From: Roseiarcus sp963836695
GTDB taxonomy: Bacteria > Pseudomonadota > Alphaproteobacteria > Rhizobiales > Beijerinckiaceae
Length of the DNA: 64,000 nucleotides
Direction: 5' to 3'
Assembly (NCBI GenBank): GCA_963836695.1
Contig: CAWIKX010000003.1
Span: forward strand, 70,332-134,331
Position numbers and translations under genes: made by a program. This document shows, piece by piece, positions 8,800 through 17,472 of the stretch. Below the pieces are notes generated by a model. The model ran no database searches and was not told the origin of the DNA. It saw only the letters and a list, made by a program, of their open reading frames with translations. Within the stretch, counting starts at the first letter, position 1. Each line of letters begins with the position of its first letter.

Positions 8800-9760
8800 T
8801 CCGGCTCAGCCTGACTCTTGTCAGCGCCGCCGCCTGCGCGCGCGGGACGAGCGTATCGAGCTCGATATATTCGTCCCACGTGTGAGCAACTCCCGTCGAC
8901 AGGACCCGTTCCGCAAAGCATAGTGGCGCCGACGTTGGCGGCGAAACCGGAATCGGCGCAGCAGCCAGTGTGCTCGGAGCCGACGTCGAAGCCAAGATCG
9001 CCCGTGGCCCCGCGGTAACATTCGAACACGCCGGTCAATTCGGTCGTCGCGAGAAGGGGGAGGAACTCGCCGGTGATCTCCAGCGTGGCTGAGGCGCCGG
9101 GGCCCGGTTGCGCGCGACGAGGTCCTCGAACTTGTTGAGCGCGTCCCGGCGATCACGCAGCGTGTTGTAACTTAAGTCGATGCCGCCCCCGGCGTCGGGA
9201 GTGGTCGCATTTACCGACTGGCCGCCGCTGACCAATCCCGCGTTCGGGGTCACGTCGCGCCTGATATCGGTGATCGCGTCCATCGCGAAGATCCTGTGCG
9301 CGAGTTCGCTAATCGCGCTCACGCCCGCTGTGAAGTCGACGCCGGCATGAGCCGACCTGCCCTTGATGCGAAAGCGCAGGAAAGTACCGCTCTTCCGTTC
9401 GCTCACGACATTGCCGGAGACGCGGCCGAGCCGCCTCGCCCTTTCCGAAGATCGTGGTGCCATGTCCCAGCAACAACACGGACGTGCGCTCGACCGCGAC
9501 GCGACCGGTGAGCTTCGCCTTGAGAATGTGTCGCGTGCGATTATGTCAGTCTCGACACTACGCCCTGCGAGGAATTGGCGGAAGCGCTTTCCAACGGCGT
9601 CCACTCCCGCCTTGTCGCCACTGCCGCCGTCGATGTTTGCGACCTCGGCGAGCAGGGCGATCATTGCGTCACGCTGGTAAGCCAGCCAGTCGCACAGCCG
9701 TCGCTCAAGCGGGGTAAGCGCTTCGGCAGAGAACGATTCGCCGGAAGGTATCTGACGCAC
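8800..9760 (-). pseudogene. Broken M20-family peptidase (glutamate carboxypeptidase-like)
   Basis: A GTG at 9760 follows AGGAAAGG and lies 12 bases after the iclR stop, so an operon pair once existed. Pieces of an M20 enzyme can be followed across three frames. First comes an N-terminal helix region (LLAEVANIDGGSGDKAGVDAVG). Next, in a shifted frame, is LLLGHGTTIFGKGEAA, where a functional enzyme would have HxDTV. Then the dimerisation domain appears (KGRSAHAGVDFTAGVSA). Finally, in other frames, GFAANVGAT and HTWDEYIELDTLVPRAQ mark the C-terminus. About 100 residues carrying most metal ligands are missing between GKGEAA and NVVSERKSG. Several indels plus a deletion mean real decay rather than a sequencing slip. 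Confidence 0.85.
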
Positions 9761-9771
9761 GATGCCTTTCC

Positions 9772-10581
9772 TCAAACCGCGAGTCGCATTCCGCCCGAGC
9801 CGCTTTGGCTGAGCGAGCGCGCGACTTCGACTACCAGCGGGCCAAAGCGCTCCTCGTAGGCTTCCGGGGCCCATTTGTTGGTGCTGCTGGCGATATGCAC
9901 CGCCGCCAGCGGTCGTCCTTCTGCATCGACGACGGCGCCAGCGATGGTGATCTCGCCGACCGTGTTCTCGCCTATGACCATCGCATAGCCGCGTTTCCTC
10001 GCCTCGTCGACCTTGGCGCAGATGCGTTCCGGGTCAATGATCGTGTCGCCCGTCATTGCGGTCAAGTCCGACTTCGCAATCACGGCCTTCATCTCGTCGC
10101 GCGGAAGCTGGGCGAGCATGATGCGCCCGCTCGAGGAGCAGAAAGTCGGCATCCGCCGGCCGATGAGAGTCTGGAAATAGAGATGCTCGCGCTTGCCGTG
10201 CAAGCGTATCGCGTAGACCAGCGTTGTCTCGTCATAGAGGCTAAGGTTGGTTCGCTCTCCGCTATCCTTACGCAATTGCAGCAGCATCGGCGTAGCCGCC
10301 ACCACAAGCGGATGAGTGCGTAGGAAGTGGAAACTAAGATCGAGACATTTCTTGCCGAGCGCGAAGCGGCCAGTCTTGGCGGATTTCTCAAGATAGCCCA
10401 GCTGAACCAAGGTGTGGACGTGACGCTGGGCGGCCGCCTTATCCAATCCGGACAGTGTGACAATCTCGCTGAGCCCAAGATACTGTTCGCCGCGACCGAA
10501 CGCCTCGAGGACCTTCATGGCCTTCTCGAGGGACTGGACAAACAGCGTTGACCTCGCCCCCTCCATGACGTCGTGCCCCAT
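9772..10581 (-). CDS. IclR-family transcriptional regulator
   Basis: The start at 10581 gives 269 residues, the usual IclR size; an ATG five codons later (10566) is equally possible. Residues about 15-75 form the winged helix-turn-helix (SLEKAMKVLEAFGRGEQYLG, then LDKAAAQRHVHTLVQLGYLE). The rest is the ligand-sensing domain, with PTFCSSSGRIMLAQLP and the AGAVVDAEGRPLAAVHIA segment. It is expected to control the downstream peptidase/liv cluster in response to a small molecule. Two TTGCAA elements lie upstream. Confidence 0.9.
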   Translation of the reverse strand: MGHDVMEGARSTLFVQSLEKAMKVLEAFGRGEQYLGLSEIVTLSGLDKAAAQRHVHTLVQLGYLEKSAKTGRFALGKKCLDLSFHFLRTHPLVVAATPMLLQLRKDSGERTNLSLYDETTLVYAIRLHGKREHLYFQTLIGRRMPTFCSSSGRIMLAQLPRDEMKAVIAKSDLTAMTGDTIIDPERICAKVDEARKRGYAMVIGENTVGEITIAGAVVDAEGRPLAAVHIASSTNKWAPEAYEERFGPLVVEVARSLSQSGSGGMRLAV

Positions 10582-10614
10582 TCCCGGTACACGGGATAGG
10601 TTACGCCCCAACTC

Positions 10615-10650
10615 TTTGCATTGCAATACAATACTTAGAATTGCAAAGCG
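10615..10650. promoter_or_regulatory. Putative IclR operator/promoter region with paired TTGCAA sites
   Basis: The palindrome TTGCAA occurs at 10621-10626 and again at 10641-10646, exactly 20 bases (two helical turns) apart. A further TTTGCA overlaps the first copy. The sites lie 40-60 bases upstream of the iclR start in an otherwise AT-leaning stretch. IclR proteins bind short palindromes as dimers or tetramers, so autoregulation is plausible. Confidence 0.4.
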
Positions 10651-10712
10651 ATACTCAGCAGGAGAAAGACGGCGTTTTGGCCTGCGCTTCGACCGATGGC
10701 CTTTGCTAGTGA

Positions 10713-10973
10713 ATGGGCAAGCTTTTCGCGCCGCTAGCCGGCCTCGTCGATCCAAGGCTGTCACCACCGGTCCTGCACGAATTCGAGGCCGCGTTGGCAC
10801 TCAAGCCGGAGGCGCGGCAGCAACTCGACGTCGCGCGCAAACTCATCGCCGAATGCGGCTATCATCACCGCGACAAGGAACTCGCCAAACTCGAGCCCGT
10901 CATCGCCGCTTCCGCCGCGTCGCCGACCTGCCGCCCCGGGTTTAAGCAAGGCTGGGGTCCCATATCCGCCTGA
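10713..10973 (+). CDS. Short ORF, possible C-terminal fragment of a larger ATPase/TPR-type protein
   Basis: The 86-residue frame contains ALKPEARQQLDVARKLIAECGYHHRDKELAKLE. This resembles the GYHRRDxEL tail I associate with C-termini of large TPR/ATPase proteins. No RBS is obvious and it sits at the edge of a decayed region. I read it as a leftover of a larger gene rather than a functional protein. Confidence 0.3.
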   Translation: MGKLFAPLAGLVDPRLSPPVLHEFEAALALKPEARQQLDVARKLIAECGYHHRDKELAKLEPVIAASAASPTCRPGFKQGWGPISA

Positions 10974-11220
10974 GCAAGGGTCTAAAACGACGGGACCGCA
11001 AGACCTCGCGCGGAATCCCCTCGCGAGGGCCGGCAACAAAAGGCCTAGAGTCGCTAGTCTAGCGGCAGGACGAGGCCAAACGCCGCCCCCTTTAGGGCGC
11101 TAGCGACGTTCGCCTCCGCTTCGGCGTAGCTTTTGTCGTCGACGATTGAACAAGGACCGGAAACAAGGCCTCGGGCGTCTATTGTTGCGCCGGGCAAGGG
11201 CGTTACCCACCGAAATCCAA

Positions 11221-11238
11221 CGTCTCCACGAGGAGACG
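11221..11238. repeat. Perfect 7-bp stem, 4-base loop hairpin
   Basis: CGTCTCC and GGAGACG flank ACGA. There is no T tract. It sits inside the gene-poor region and has no assigned role. Confidence 0.5.
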
Positions 11239-12872
11239 AAAGCTTGGGCATGGTCCGCAAGGGAGCGCCCGCCGTAAGAAACACCGAAATTATGAGGCCA
11301 TCAGCCACAAACGAAAACACTTTTCGACCGCTCAGAATGCGCCCGCTACCTTCGTTATTGAGATAGCATCGCTGCCCGGAACCTCCGACCGGGTACGGCA
11401 TCTGATTGCGGAAGTCGGGGATCCCACCCTGCGGTTGGATCGCCGTGACAACGTGCGCGGATCTCCTCTGTGAACGCAAACGGCTTTCTGGTTGGGTCAA
11501 CGATGGCAGGTGGAGCGGTCCGGCTCCGATTGAGCCCGGCCGGCTTGCCGATGACAGACGATTGTGGTCGTCAAAGTTTGACGAGGCAGCCCTTCCCTTT
11601 CAATTGACGCGACTGGCTGTCTATTTCTTGCGCAAAAGGCGATGGATCCCTCTCCATTCAGCGCTGAAACTGGGTCGCGGCAAATACAATTGAGTATTCT
11701 TCCCCATTCTCTACCTGCGCCGATTTATCTCGCAGCGCGCCCGGGTAAACACCAGCGCATTGAGTTCACTAAAACGGCAAACTGACGGGTTAGCATTATG
11801 GCCCTGGATGGTTGAATATGTTTTCGTAATAGCTTATCGGATGCAAGCGCTGAAAGACGTAGATTTGAGCCACACCGTCTGCACTGGACTTCAGCCAGGA
11901 CGTGGGAAGCACTACGAGTTCTCGACTGTGGTCCTTACCGTTGCAAAGGCAGACTTGTTCATCTTCCGGCGGGGGCGATGAAGGGCTGGAACTGGACAGG
12001 TGATTATTTCGATTGGCTAGGAAGCCTGAGCAATACCGAGCGTTCATTTTCACGAGGATGACCTCTACCAGGCTAACTGGGTAGTTAGCTACGATATGAG
12101 GTACCTGACAATCTAAACAGTGGGCCTACGCGCTCCAGCTGAGTTGCAGTGATAATGACGAAGATTTTGACGTGGGTCGATTACATTCCGTTTTTCGTGT
12201 GGCCGCCCAGGTCCCGTTTGTGCGGAAAGAATTGACCGAAATTGGCCTTTCTTTGCCCCGACCTGCTCTTACTGGCCCATGCCAACGAATCCCAAGCGCT
12301 TATGATTAGCGAACTGGAACTGGAACTCGGACTTGGAAGCCTTCAGTCTTGCAGCATGCCGACATCTTCCTGCATGCGCATCCAGACTGTGGATTTTTAT
12401 TATACGACAAGAATGTATGGGTTCGGCGTATGTTATTCAAGTCGCTTACGATATATTTGGAACTTCCGACCCAATAATTTCTCCTGGGTCGGGGGCTACA
12501 GTTCGGATCTATGGCAATATAACGTCGCCACGCATATACTTGAGTGCCTAAAAATTAAAGTATTACATTTTTGGCTGCTCTCATCGACGAGGACTCTTCA
12601 TTGTAAGGATTATCTGCTGTTCAGCCAGTTACAAAAATTATTACCGATATTCACTAAAAATATTATTATTATTATGCGCTGAGGCTGAATGGCTTAAAGG
12701 ATTATGTCGACTGTCCTTGCTCCATCATGTACATGAAACAAGATGGAGTTCCTGGCTAGGGGTCTTAACAATACATTTCCGGTAGTCATCGAGGTCCGCC
12801 GGGCCGAAGACGGTATTCTGACCTGGGAAGCTACGCCTGGCGAATACTATCATAGCTTCACCGGGGAGCTTG

Positions 12873-13037
12873 GAGGACTGCGGCGCCGCCTTCGTCTCCA
12901 CCATCACACGCCGCCGAGCCCGACGGGGAACCGTCCATTCCGTAGACGATTGCAGAGCGCAATCACACCGCTACATCAACGCATACAACGCGCCCAAAGC
13001 GATCTTCGAAAAACTCGCTCCTGCATCTTCGGTCTGA
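12873..13037 (+). mobile_element. Remnant of an IS630-type transposase, C-terminal end
   Basis: In the frame ending with TGA at 13035-13037 the translation reads VSTITRRRARRGTVHSVDDC followed by HRYINAYNAPKAIFEKLAPA. IS630-family transposases end with a similar pattern: an Arg-rich TRRRLRRG, a short helix, then RYIxxYNAxxKPFxW. Only this tail is left. No upstream catalytic domain or terminal repeats were found. It marks an old insertion at the border of the CoA-pathway cluster. Confidence 0.5.
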
Positions 13038-13124
13038 GACACGGCTCTAGCTCATCAAGAAGTGGTCAGGCCTGCGGCGACTGACCGCGGGTCCAGCAGC
13101 ATGCGTCGATCCGTCGCCGCTTTC

Positions 13125-13961
13125 CTAGAAAGACGCCTGCCCTTCCATCGCGACGGGCGCGCCTTGCGCCTGCGCCCAGAGCTTTGCGCCGTCTTGCGAG
13201 GCCTTGGCGGAAAGGGCGAACGGAGCGCCGTCAAAAAGAGGCGAGCGAGCGCGATAGGCGAAGCGCGTGAGCTTGGCGCCGGGCTTCCACCGCAAGAGGG
13301 TGTCGAGAAGCATCGTCGCGATCAACGGCCCATGAACGACGAGTCCCAGATATCCCTCCGCGCCCGTCGCATAGTCGCGGTCATAGTGGATGCGGTGCCC
13401 GTTGAACGTAAGCGCCGAATAGCGAAACAGTTCGACCGATCCCAGCGCGACGCAGCGGCGAAAGTCGTAGCCCTCGGCAGAAGCCGAGGCGCCGTCGGCC
13501 GCTGGAGGCGCTCGCGATCCGGATGCACCCCGATAGACGATGTCCTGCTCTTCGCGAATTGCGAGCCGACCCTCGACGGATATTTCATGACGCACGACCA
13601 CGAAAGTCATCGGGCCGGACGAGCCGCTCTTGTCGGCGATATCAACGATCGTCGACCGGCGCGTCATCTCTGCGCCGAGTGGAATCGGAGACAGAAAGTC
13701 GACGCGCCCGCCGGCCCACATGCGGCGGGGCAGGGCGATCGGCGGCAGGAAGCCGCCGCGCGCGGGGTGGCCATCAGGGCCGAGATCCGATTCCCGAGCC
13801 TCCGTCAGGAAATAGAGCCAGTGGCCGAGCGGCGCCACCTCGCCCGGCGCCCAAGGCCACGCCTCGTAATCGAGCAGCGCGGCAAGACGCCGCATCGGCC
13901 CGGGCTCGGCGACATCCTGCGCCTCCTCGCTGCGTCCGATCCACTGGCGAAGCTCACTCAT
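13125..13961 (-). CDS. MaoC-like hydratase, mesaconyl-C4-CoA / itaconyl-CoA hydratase family
   Basis: This 278-residue protein has a double hotdog layout. The N-terminal half contains LPRRMWAGGRVDFLSPIPLG, typical of FAS1-like dehydratase domains. The C-terminal half has YSALTFNGHRIHYDRDYA (about residues 181-198), the hydratase motif with the catalytic Asp/His area. The family adds water to unsaturated dicarboxylic or branched acyl-CoAs. It is the last gene of a three-gene unit with a CoA transferase and an acyl-CoA dehydrogenase. A paralogue is at 22170-23117. Confidence 0.82.
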   Translation of the reverse strand: MSELRQWIGRSEEAQDVAEPGPMRRLAALLDYEAWPWAPGEVAPLGHWLYFLTEARESDLGPDGHPARGGFLPPIALPRRMWAGGRVDFLSPIPLGAEMTRRSTIVDIADKSGSSGPMTFVVVRHEISVEGRLAIREEQDIVYRGASGSRAPPAADGASASAEGYDFRRCVALGSVELFRYSALTFNGHRIHYDRDYATGAEGYLGLVVHGPLIATMLLDTLLRWKPGAKLTRFAYRARSPLFDGAPFALSAKASQDGAKLWAQAQGAPVAMEGQASF

Positions 13962-13963
13962 CG

Positions 13964-15095
13964 TCAGCTCTCGCTCGCGAATTCGCGGCGAATCCTTTCG
14001 CTGTGTTCGCCGATTGCGGGAGAGGGCCCGAGCGCGACCGGATAGCGGTCGAAAATCTGCGGCGGCGCCGGAACGCTGACGGGGCCGCTTGGCGTATCGA
14101 CCTCCGCGCGCCGCAACTGGACATGGCGAGCGAATTCGCCGACCGTATTGTAGCGGCCAAAAGCGATGTTGGCGGTCCGGAGGGCCTCGGCCATCTGAGC
14201 CGCGTCGAAGCGCGACAGGGCCTTCCCCATCTCCTCGTCGAGCGCCGCCCGGTTGGCGGTCCTGCGGCTGTTGCTCGAGAAGCGCGGATCATCGATCATG
14301 TCCGGCCGGGCCAACACCCCGCGGCAAAGGCTCGCCCATTCGGCCGCCGTCTGAATCGCGATAATGAAGGGAGTTCCGTCTCCGGCTGCATAGGCGCCGT
14401 AGGGCGCAATGGTCGCATGATTGAGGCCGATGCGCTTGGGCTCGCGGCCCGAATATTCGCGGTGGATCAGGGGCACCGCCATCCAGTCCGCAATCGAATC
14501 GAAGAGCGAGACGGAAATCTGGCCGCCTTCGCCGGTGCGCTCCCGGGCGTAGAGCGCCTGCAGGATCGCCGCGTGGGCGTTCATGCCGCAGCCGATGTCC
14601 GCGACGGAGACGCCGACGCGGCCAGGCGAATCCGCGCCCGCCCGTGACCGAGGCGAGACCCGTCTCGCACTGAATGAGAAAGTCGTAAGCCTTCATCTCG
14701 GCGTAAGGGCCGCTTTCGCCATAGCCGGTGATGTCGCAGACGATCAGGCGCGGATTCTCGGCGAGGAGGGCCTTCGCGCCGAAACCGGCCCGCTCGGCCG
14801 CGCCAGGAGCGAGATTCTGCACGAAGACGTCCGCCCTTTTCAGCATCCGCTTCAGAAGCGCGGAATCGTCCGCTTGCTTGATGTCGAGCACGAGCGACTG
14901 CTTGCCGCGATTGAGCCACACGAAATAGGCGCTCTCGCCATGCGCGACCTCATCATACTTTCGCGCAAGATCGCCGCTCTCCCGCTCGATCTTTATGACC
15001 CTCGCGCCAGCGTCGGCGAGCCGCGAAGTGCAAAAGGGCGCCGCGACCGCCTGTTCGAGCGCGACGACCAGAACGCCGTCGAGCGCGCCGGGCAT
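13964..15095 (-). pseudogene. CaiB/BaiF-type (class III) CoA transferase, one frameshift
   Basis: From ATG at 15095 the frame encodes a class III CoA transferase N-terminus: LDGVLVVALEQAVAAPFCTS, then RVIKIERESGDLAR and VFVQNLAPGAAERAGFGA. After TGLASVTGG near 14640 the frame breaks. Dropping one base in the GC run at about 14635-14644 restores ADSPGRVGVSVADIGCGMNA and the rest of the family to the stop at 13964. The full product would be about 376 residues. The enzyme moves CoA between acids, here probably activating a dicarboxylate. The ATG shares a base with the stop of the dehydrogenase upstream. A sequencing error is possible. Confidence 0.82.
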
Positions 15096-16258
15096 CAGTA
15101 GGATCTCGGCAGGTCGAGAACATGCGTTCCGACATGGGCGAGGATGAGATTGGTCGAGATCGGCGCCACCTGATAAAGCCGCGTCTCGCGAAACTTGCGC
15201 TCGATGTCGAACTCCTCGGCGAAGCCGAAGCCGCCGTGCGTCTGGACGCACATGTCCGCCGCCTTCCAGCTGGCTTCCGAGGCCAGGAGCTTGGCGATGT
15301 TGGCTTCCGTTCCGCAGGGCTCGCCGGCCTCAAACATTCGCGCCGCCTTGTCCACCATATGCGCGGCCGTATCGACCTCGATCCAGGAGCGGGCGATCGG
15401 GAACTGGACGCCCTGATTCTGCCCGATCGGCCGGCCGAACACCTCGCGGGTTCTGGCGTAACCGGCCGCTCGCTCGACGAAGAACCGCCCGTCGCCGATG
15501 CATTCCGAGGCGATGAGAATGCGCTCGGCGTTCATCCCGTCGAGGATATACCGGAAGCCCTTGTTCTCCTCGCCGATGCGGTTCTCGACGGGCACCGCCA
15601 TATTGTCGAAGAAGAGTTCGGTCGTCGCGTGGTTGAGCATGGTGCGAATGGGCCGGATGGTGAGGCCATTTCCTATCGCCTCGCGCATGTCGACCAGCAG
15701 CACCGTCATGCCTTCGGTCGTCTTCTTCGATTCCTCGCGCGGCGTCGTCCGGCACAGGAGAAGCATCAGGTCGGAATGTTCGGCGCGGCTGATCCAGATC
15801 TTCTGGCCGTTGACGATGTAGCGGTCGCCCTCCCGCCGCGCGAAGGTGCGGATGCGCGTCGTATCGGTGCCGCTGGTCGGCTCCGTGACGCCGAACGCCT
15901 GCAGGCGGAGTTCGCCTGAGGCGATCTTCGGCAGATATCTGGCCTTTTGCTCGGGGCTGCCGTGCCTCAGCACCGCGCCCATCGTGTACATTTGCGCATG
16001 GCATGCGGCGCCGTTGCAGCCAGCGCGATGGACTTCTTCGAGGATCGCCGTCGCGGCGCGCAGACCCAGTCCCGACCCGCCATATTCCTCGGGAATCAGG
16101 ACCGAGAGAAAACCCTCCTTCGTCAGACGTTCGACAAAAGCGGTCGGATAGGCGCGCTCGCGGTCGAGCGCGCGCCAGTAATCGCCCGGAAAATCGCGGC
16201 AGAGCTTGGCGACCGCGTCGCGAATCTCGGCATGGTCGGCCGCCGCGCTCGTGGTCAC
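15095..16258 (-). CDS. Acyl-CoA dehydrogenase
   Basis: The GTG at 16258 is preferred to an upstream ATG because AAGGAG precedes it and family homology begins at once; the product is about 387 residues. Visible landmarks are FLSVLIPEEYGGSGLGL, the FAD-binding stretch QAFGVTEPTSGTDTT, GQKIWIS and the C-terminal QTHGGFGFAEEFDIER. It oxidises an acyl-CoA to the enoyl-CoA with FAD. With the CoA transferase and MaoC hydratase it makes a logical activate, desaturate and hydrate sequence. It is transcribed divergently from a LysR gene. Confidence 0.92.
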   Translation of the reverse strand: MTTSAAADHAEIRDAVAKLCRDFPGDYWRALDRERAYPTAFVERLTKEGFLSVLIPEEYGGSGLGLRAATAILEEVHRAGCNGAACHAQMYTMGAVLRHGSPEQKARYLPKIASGELRLQAFGVTEPTSGTDTTRIRTFARREGDRYIVNGQKIWISRAEHSDLMLLLCRTTPREESKKTTEGMTVLLVDMREAIGNGLTIRPIRTMLNHATTELFFDNMAVPVENRIGEENKGFRYILDGMNAERILIASECIGDGRFFVERAAGYARTREVFGRPIGQNQGVQFPIARSWIEVDTAAHMVDKAARMFEAGEPCGTEANIAKLLASEASWKAADMCVQTHGGFGFAEEFDIERKFRETRLYQVAPISTNLILAHVGTHVLDLPRSY

Positions 16259-16357
16259 TCCCGATTGTCTCCTTGTCGCCGGCTCATGCGGGCGCAGTTT
16301 CCGCGCTTGTGTTAAAGGCGCGCCGCAAATTGCCGCCAGAAGCAAAACGGCGCTATC

Positions 16358-16381
16358 GGTTATGCACGATTGGGCATAACC
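16358..16381. promoter_or_regulatory. LysR-type operator, 8-bp inverted repeat
   Basis: GGTTATGC, eight spacer bases, then GCATAACC form a perfect inverted repeat between the divergent lysR (start 16396) and acyl-CoA dehydrogenase (start 16258) genes. It contains the T-N11-A pattern of LysR boxes and ends 14 bases before the lysR start, so it fits autoregulation and control of the divergent unit. Confidence 0.7.
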
Positions 16382-16395
16382 TCCTCTACGACCCC

Positions 16396-17349
16396 ATGGA
16401 TCTCAAACGCCTGCGCTATTTTGTCTGTGTGAGCGAACTGGGAAGCTTCACGCTTGCTGCGCGTCACCTCGGGGTCGCGCAGCCGGCCCTCAGCCGGCAC
16501 ATTCGGCAACTCGAGGCGGAATGCGGCTCGCCGCTTCTTCGGCGCAACGGCCGAGGCGCGGAGCTGACCGAGGTCGGGCGCACCCTGCTGGAACATGGCC
16601 GCTCGCTGCTGGAGCAGGTCGGCCGGCTCGAGGCGGGCCTCAGGGCGGCTAAGGGCGCTCCGGTCGGGGCGGTCAATCTGGGCCTGCCGCCCTCGGTCTG
16701 CATGATTCTGGTCGAACCGCTGTTTCATCGCCTTCGCCGCGACTTTCCCGGCGTGCGACTGCATGTCAGCGAGGGCTTCAGCGGCGATGTGAAAGACTGG
16801 CTGGTCGGCGGCCGCCTGGACGTGGGCGTCCTCTATAGCCCGAGCCGGAACGCGAATCCCGTGGGTCAGCTCCTCCTCGTCGAGGACCTTTTTCTCTGCT
16901 GCGCGCCGTCGGCGCTCGACGCGGCGCGGCCCGAGGCGACACTCGCCGAGGCGGTCCGCTTGCCGCTCATCCTGCCCGGACGGCCACACGGGCTGAGGAT
17001 CCTGGTTGACAGCGCTTGCGCCGAGACCGGACTTGAGCCCGACGTGGTGCTGGAGCTTGATTCGATGGCGACGATCAAGACCCTCGTGAGGGAGGGGCAC
17101 GCCGCGACGATCCTGCCCTTCTGCGGCGTCTATCGCGAGGTCGCGGCCGGCGCTATCGTCGCCTGCCGCATCGTCTCCCCCTCGCTGACGCGCACGCTGG
17201 TCGTGGGGGAGACCGTGCGGCGGCCAAAGACGCCGGCGACCGTCGCGGTGGTGCAGTGCCTGCGCGAGGAGGTGCGGCGACTTGTGGCGCTCGGCTTATG
17301 GACGGGCCCGGGACCGAACGAGAATGATATAGCTGATAGGCCGATATAG
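16396..17349 (+). CDS. LysR-family transcriptional regulator
   Basis: The product is 317 residues from the ATG at 16396 (MDLKRLRYFVCVSELGSF). The helix-turn-helix is FTLAARHLGVAQPALSRHIRQLE (residues about 18-40). A co-inducer domain follows, with VNLGLPPSVCMILVEPL and LDVGVLYSP. A longer frame starting at 16003 is antisense to the dehydrogenase and is not used. The LysR box just upstream and divergence from the CoA cluster suggest it controls 13125-16258, and perhaps the downstream dehydrogenases. Confidence 0.93.
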   Translation: MDLKRLRYFVCVSELGSFTLAARHLGVAQPALSRHIRQLEAECGSPLLRRNGRGAELTEVGRTLLEHGRSLLEQVGRLEAGLRAAKGAPVGAVNLGLPPSVCMILVEPLFHRLRRDFPGVRLHVSEGFSGDVKDWLVGGRLDVGVLYSPSRNANPVGQLLLVEDLFLCCAPSALDAARPEATLAEAVRLPLILPGRPHGLRILVDSACAETGLEPDVVLELDSMATIKTLVREGHAATILPFCGVYREVAAGAIVACRIVSPSLTRTLVVGETVRRPKTPATVAVVQCLREEVRRLVALGLWTGPGPNENDIADRPI

Positions 17350-17472
17350 CGGCTAACGTCGAATTGCCGGCGCCCGCTACTCTGCACCCAATCTGCGGGT
17401 CGCGCGGGATTTCACGACGACAGGCGTGACAAGCGAAAAGACTTCGAAAAAGACACCGAGGAGGACGACCGG

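Larger units (their letters stand above)
10974..13124. other. Gene-poor, partly AT-rich scar region (2.15 kb)
   Basis: There is no convincing intact gene here. A 148-codon minus-strand frame (11054-11500) and a 146-codon plus frame (12242-12682) exist but show no domain, and the second has AT-driven composition (it ends in a run of Ile codons). About 12390-12700 is markedly richer in A+T than the rest of the window. A hairpin lies at 11221-11238 and an IS630-like transposase tail at 12873-13037. The region looks like the residue of past insertions and deletions between two catabolic clusters. Confidence 0.6.

Noticed and set aside
11054..11500. 148-codon minus-strand frame
   Set aside because: No recognisable motif and located in a decayed region; not enough support for a gene.
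12242..12682. 146-codon frame in the AT-rich block
   Set aside because: Composition driven by A+T, ends in a run of Ile, and no domain or RBS.
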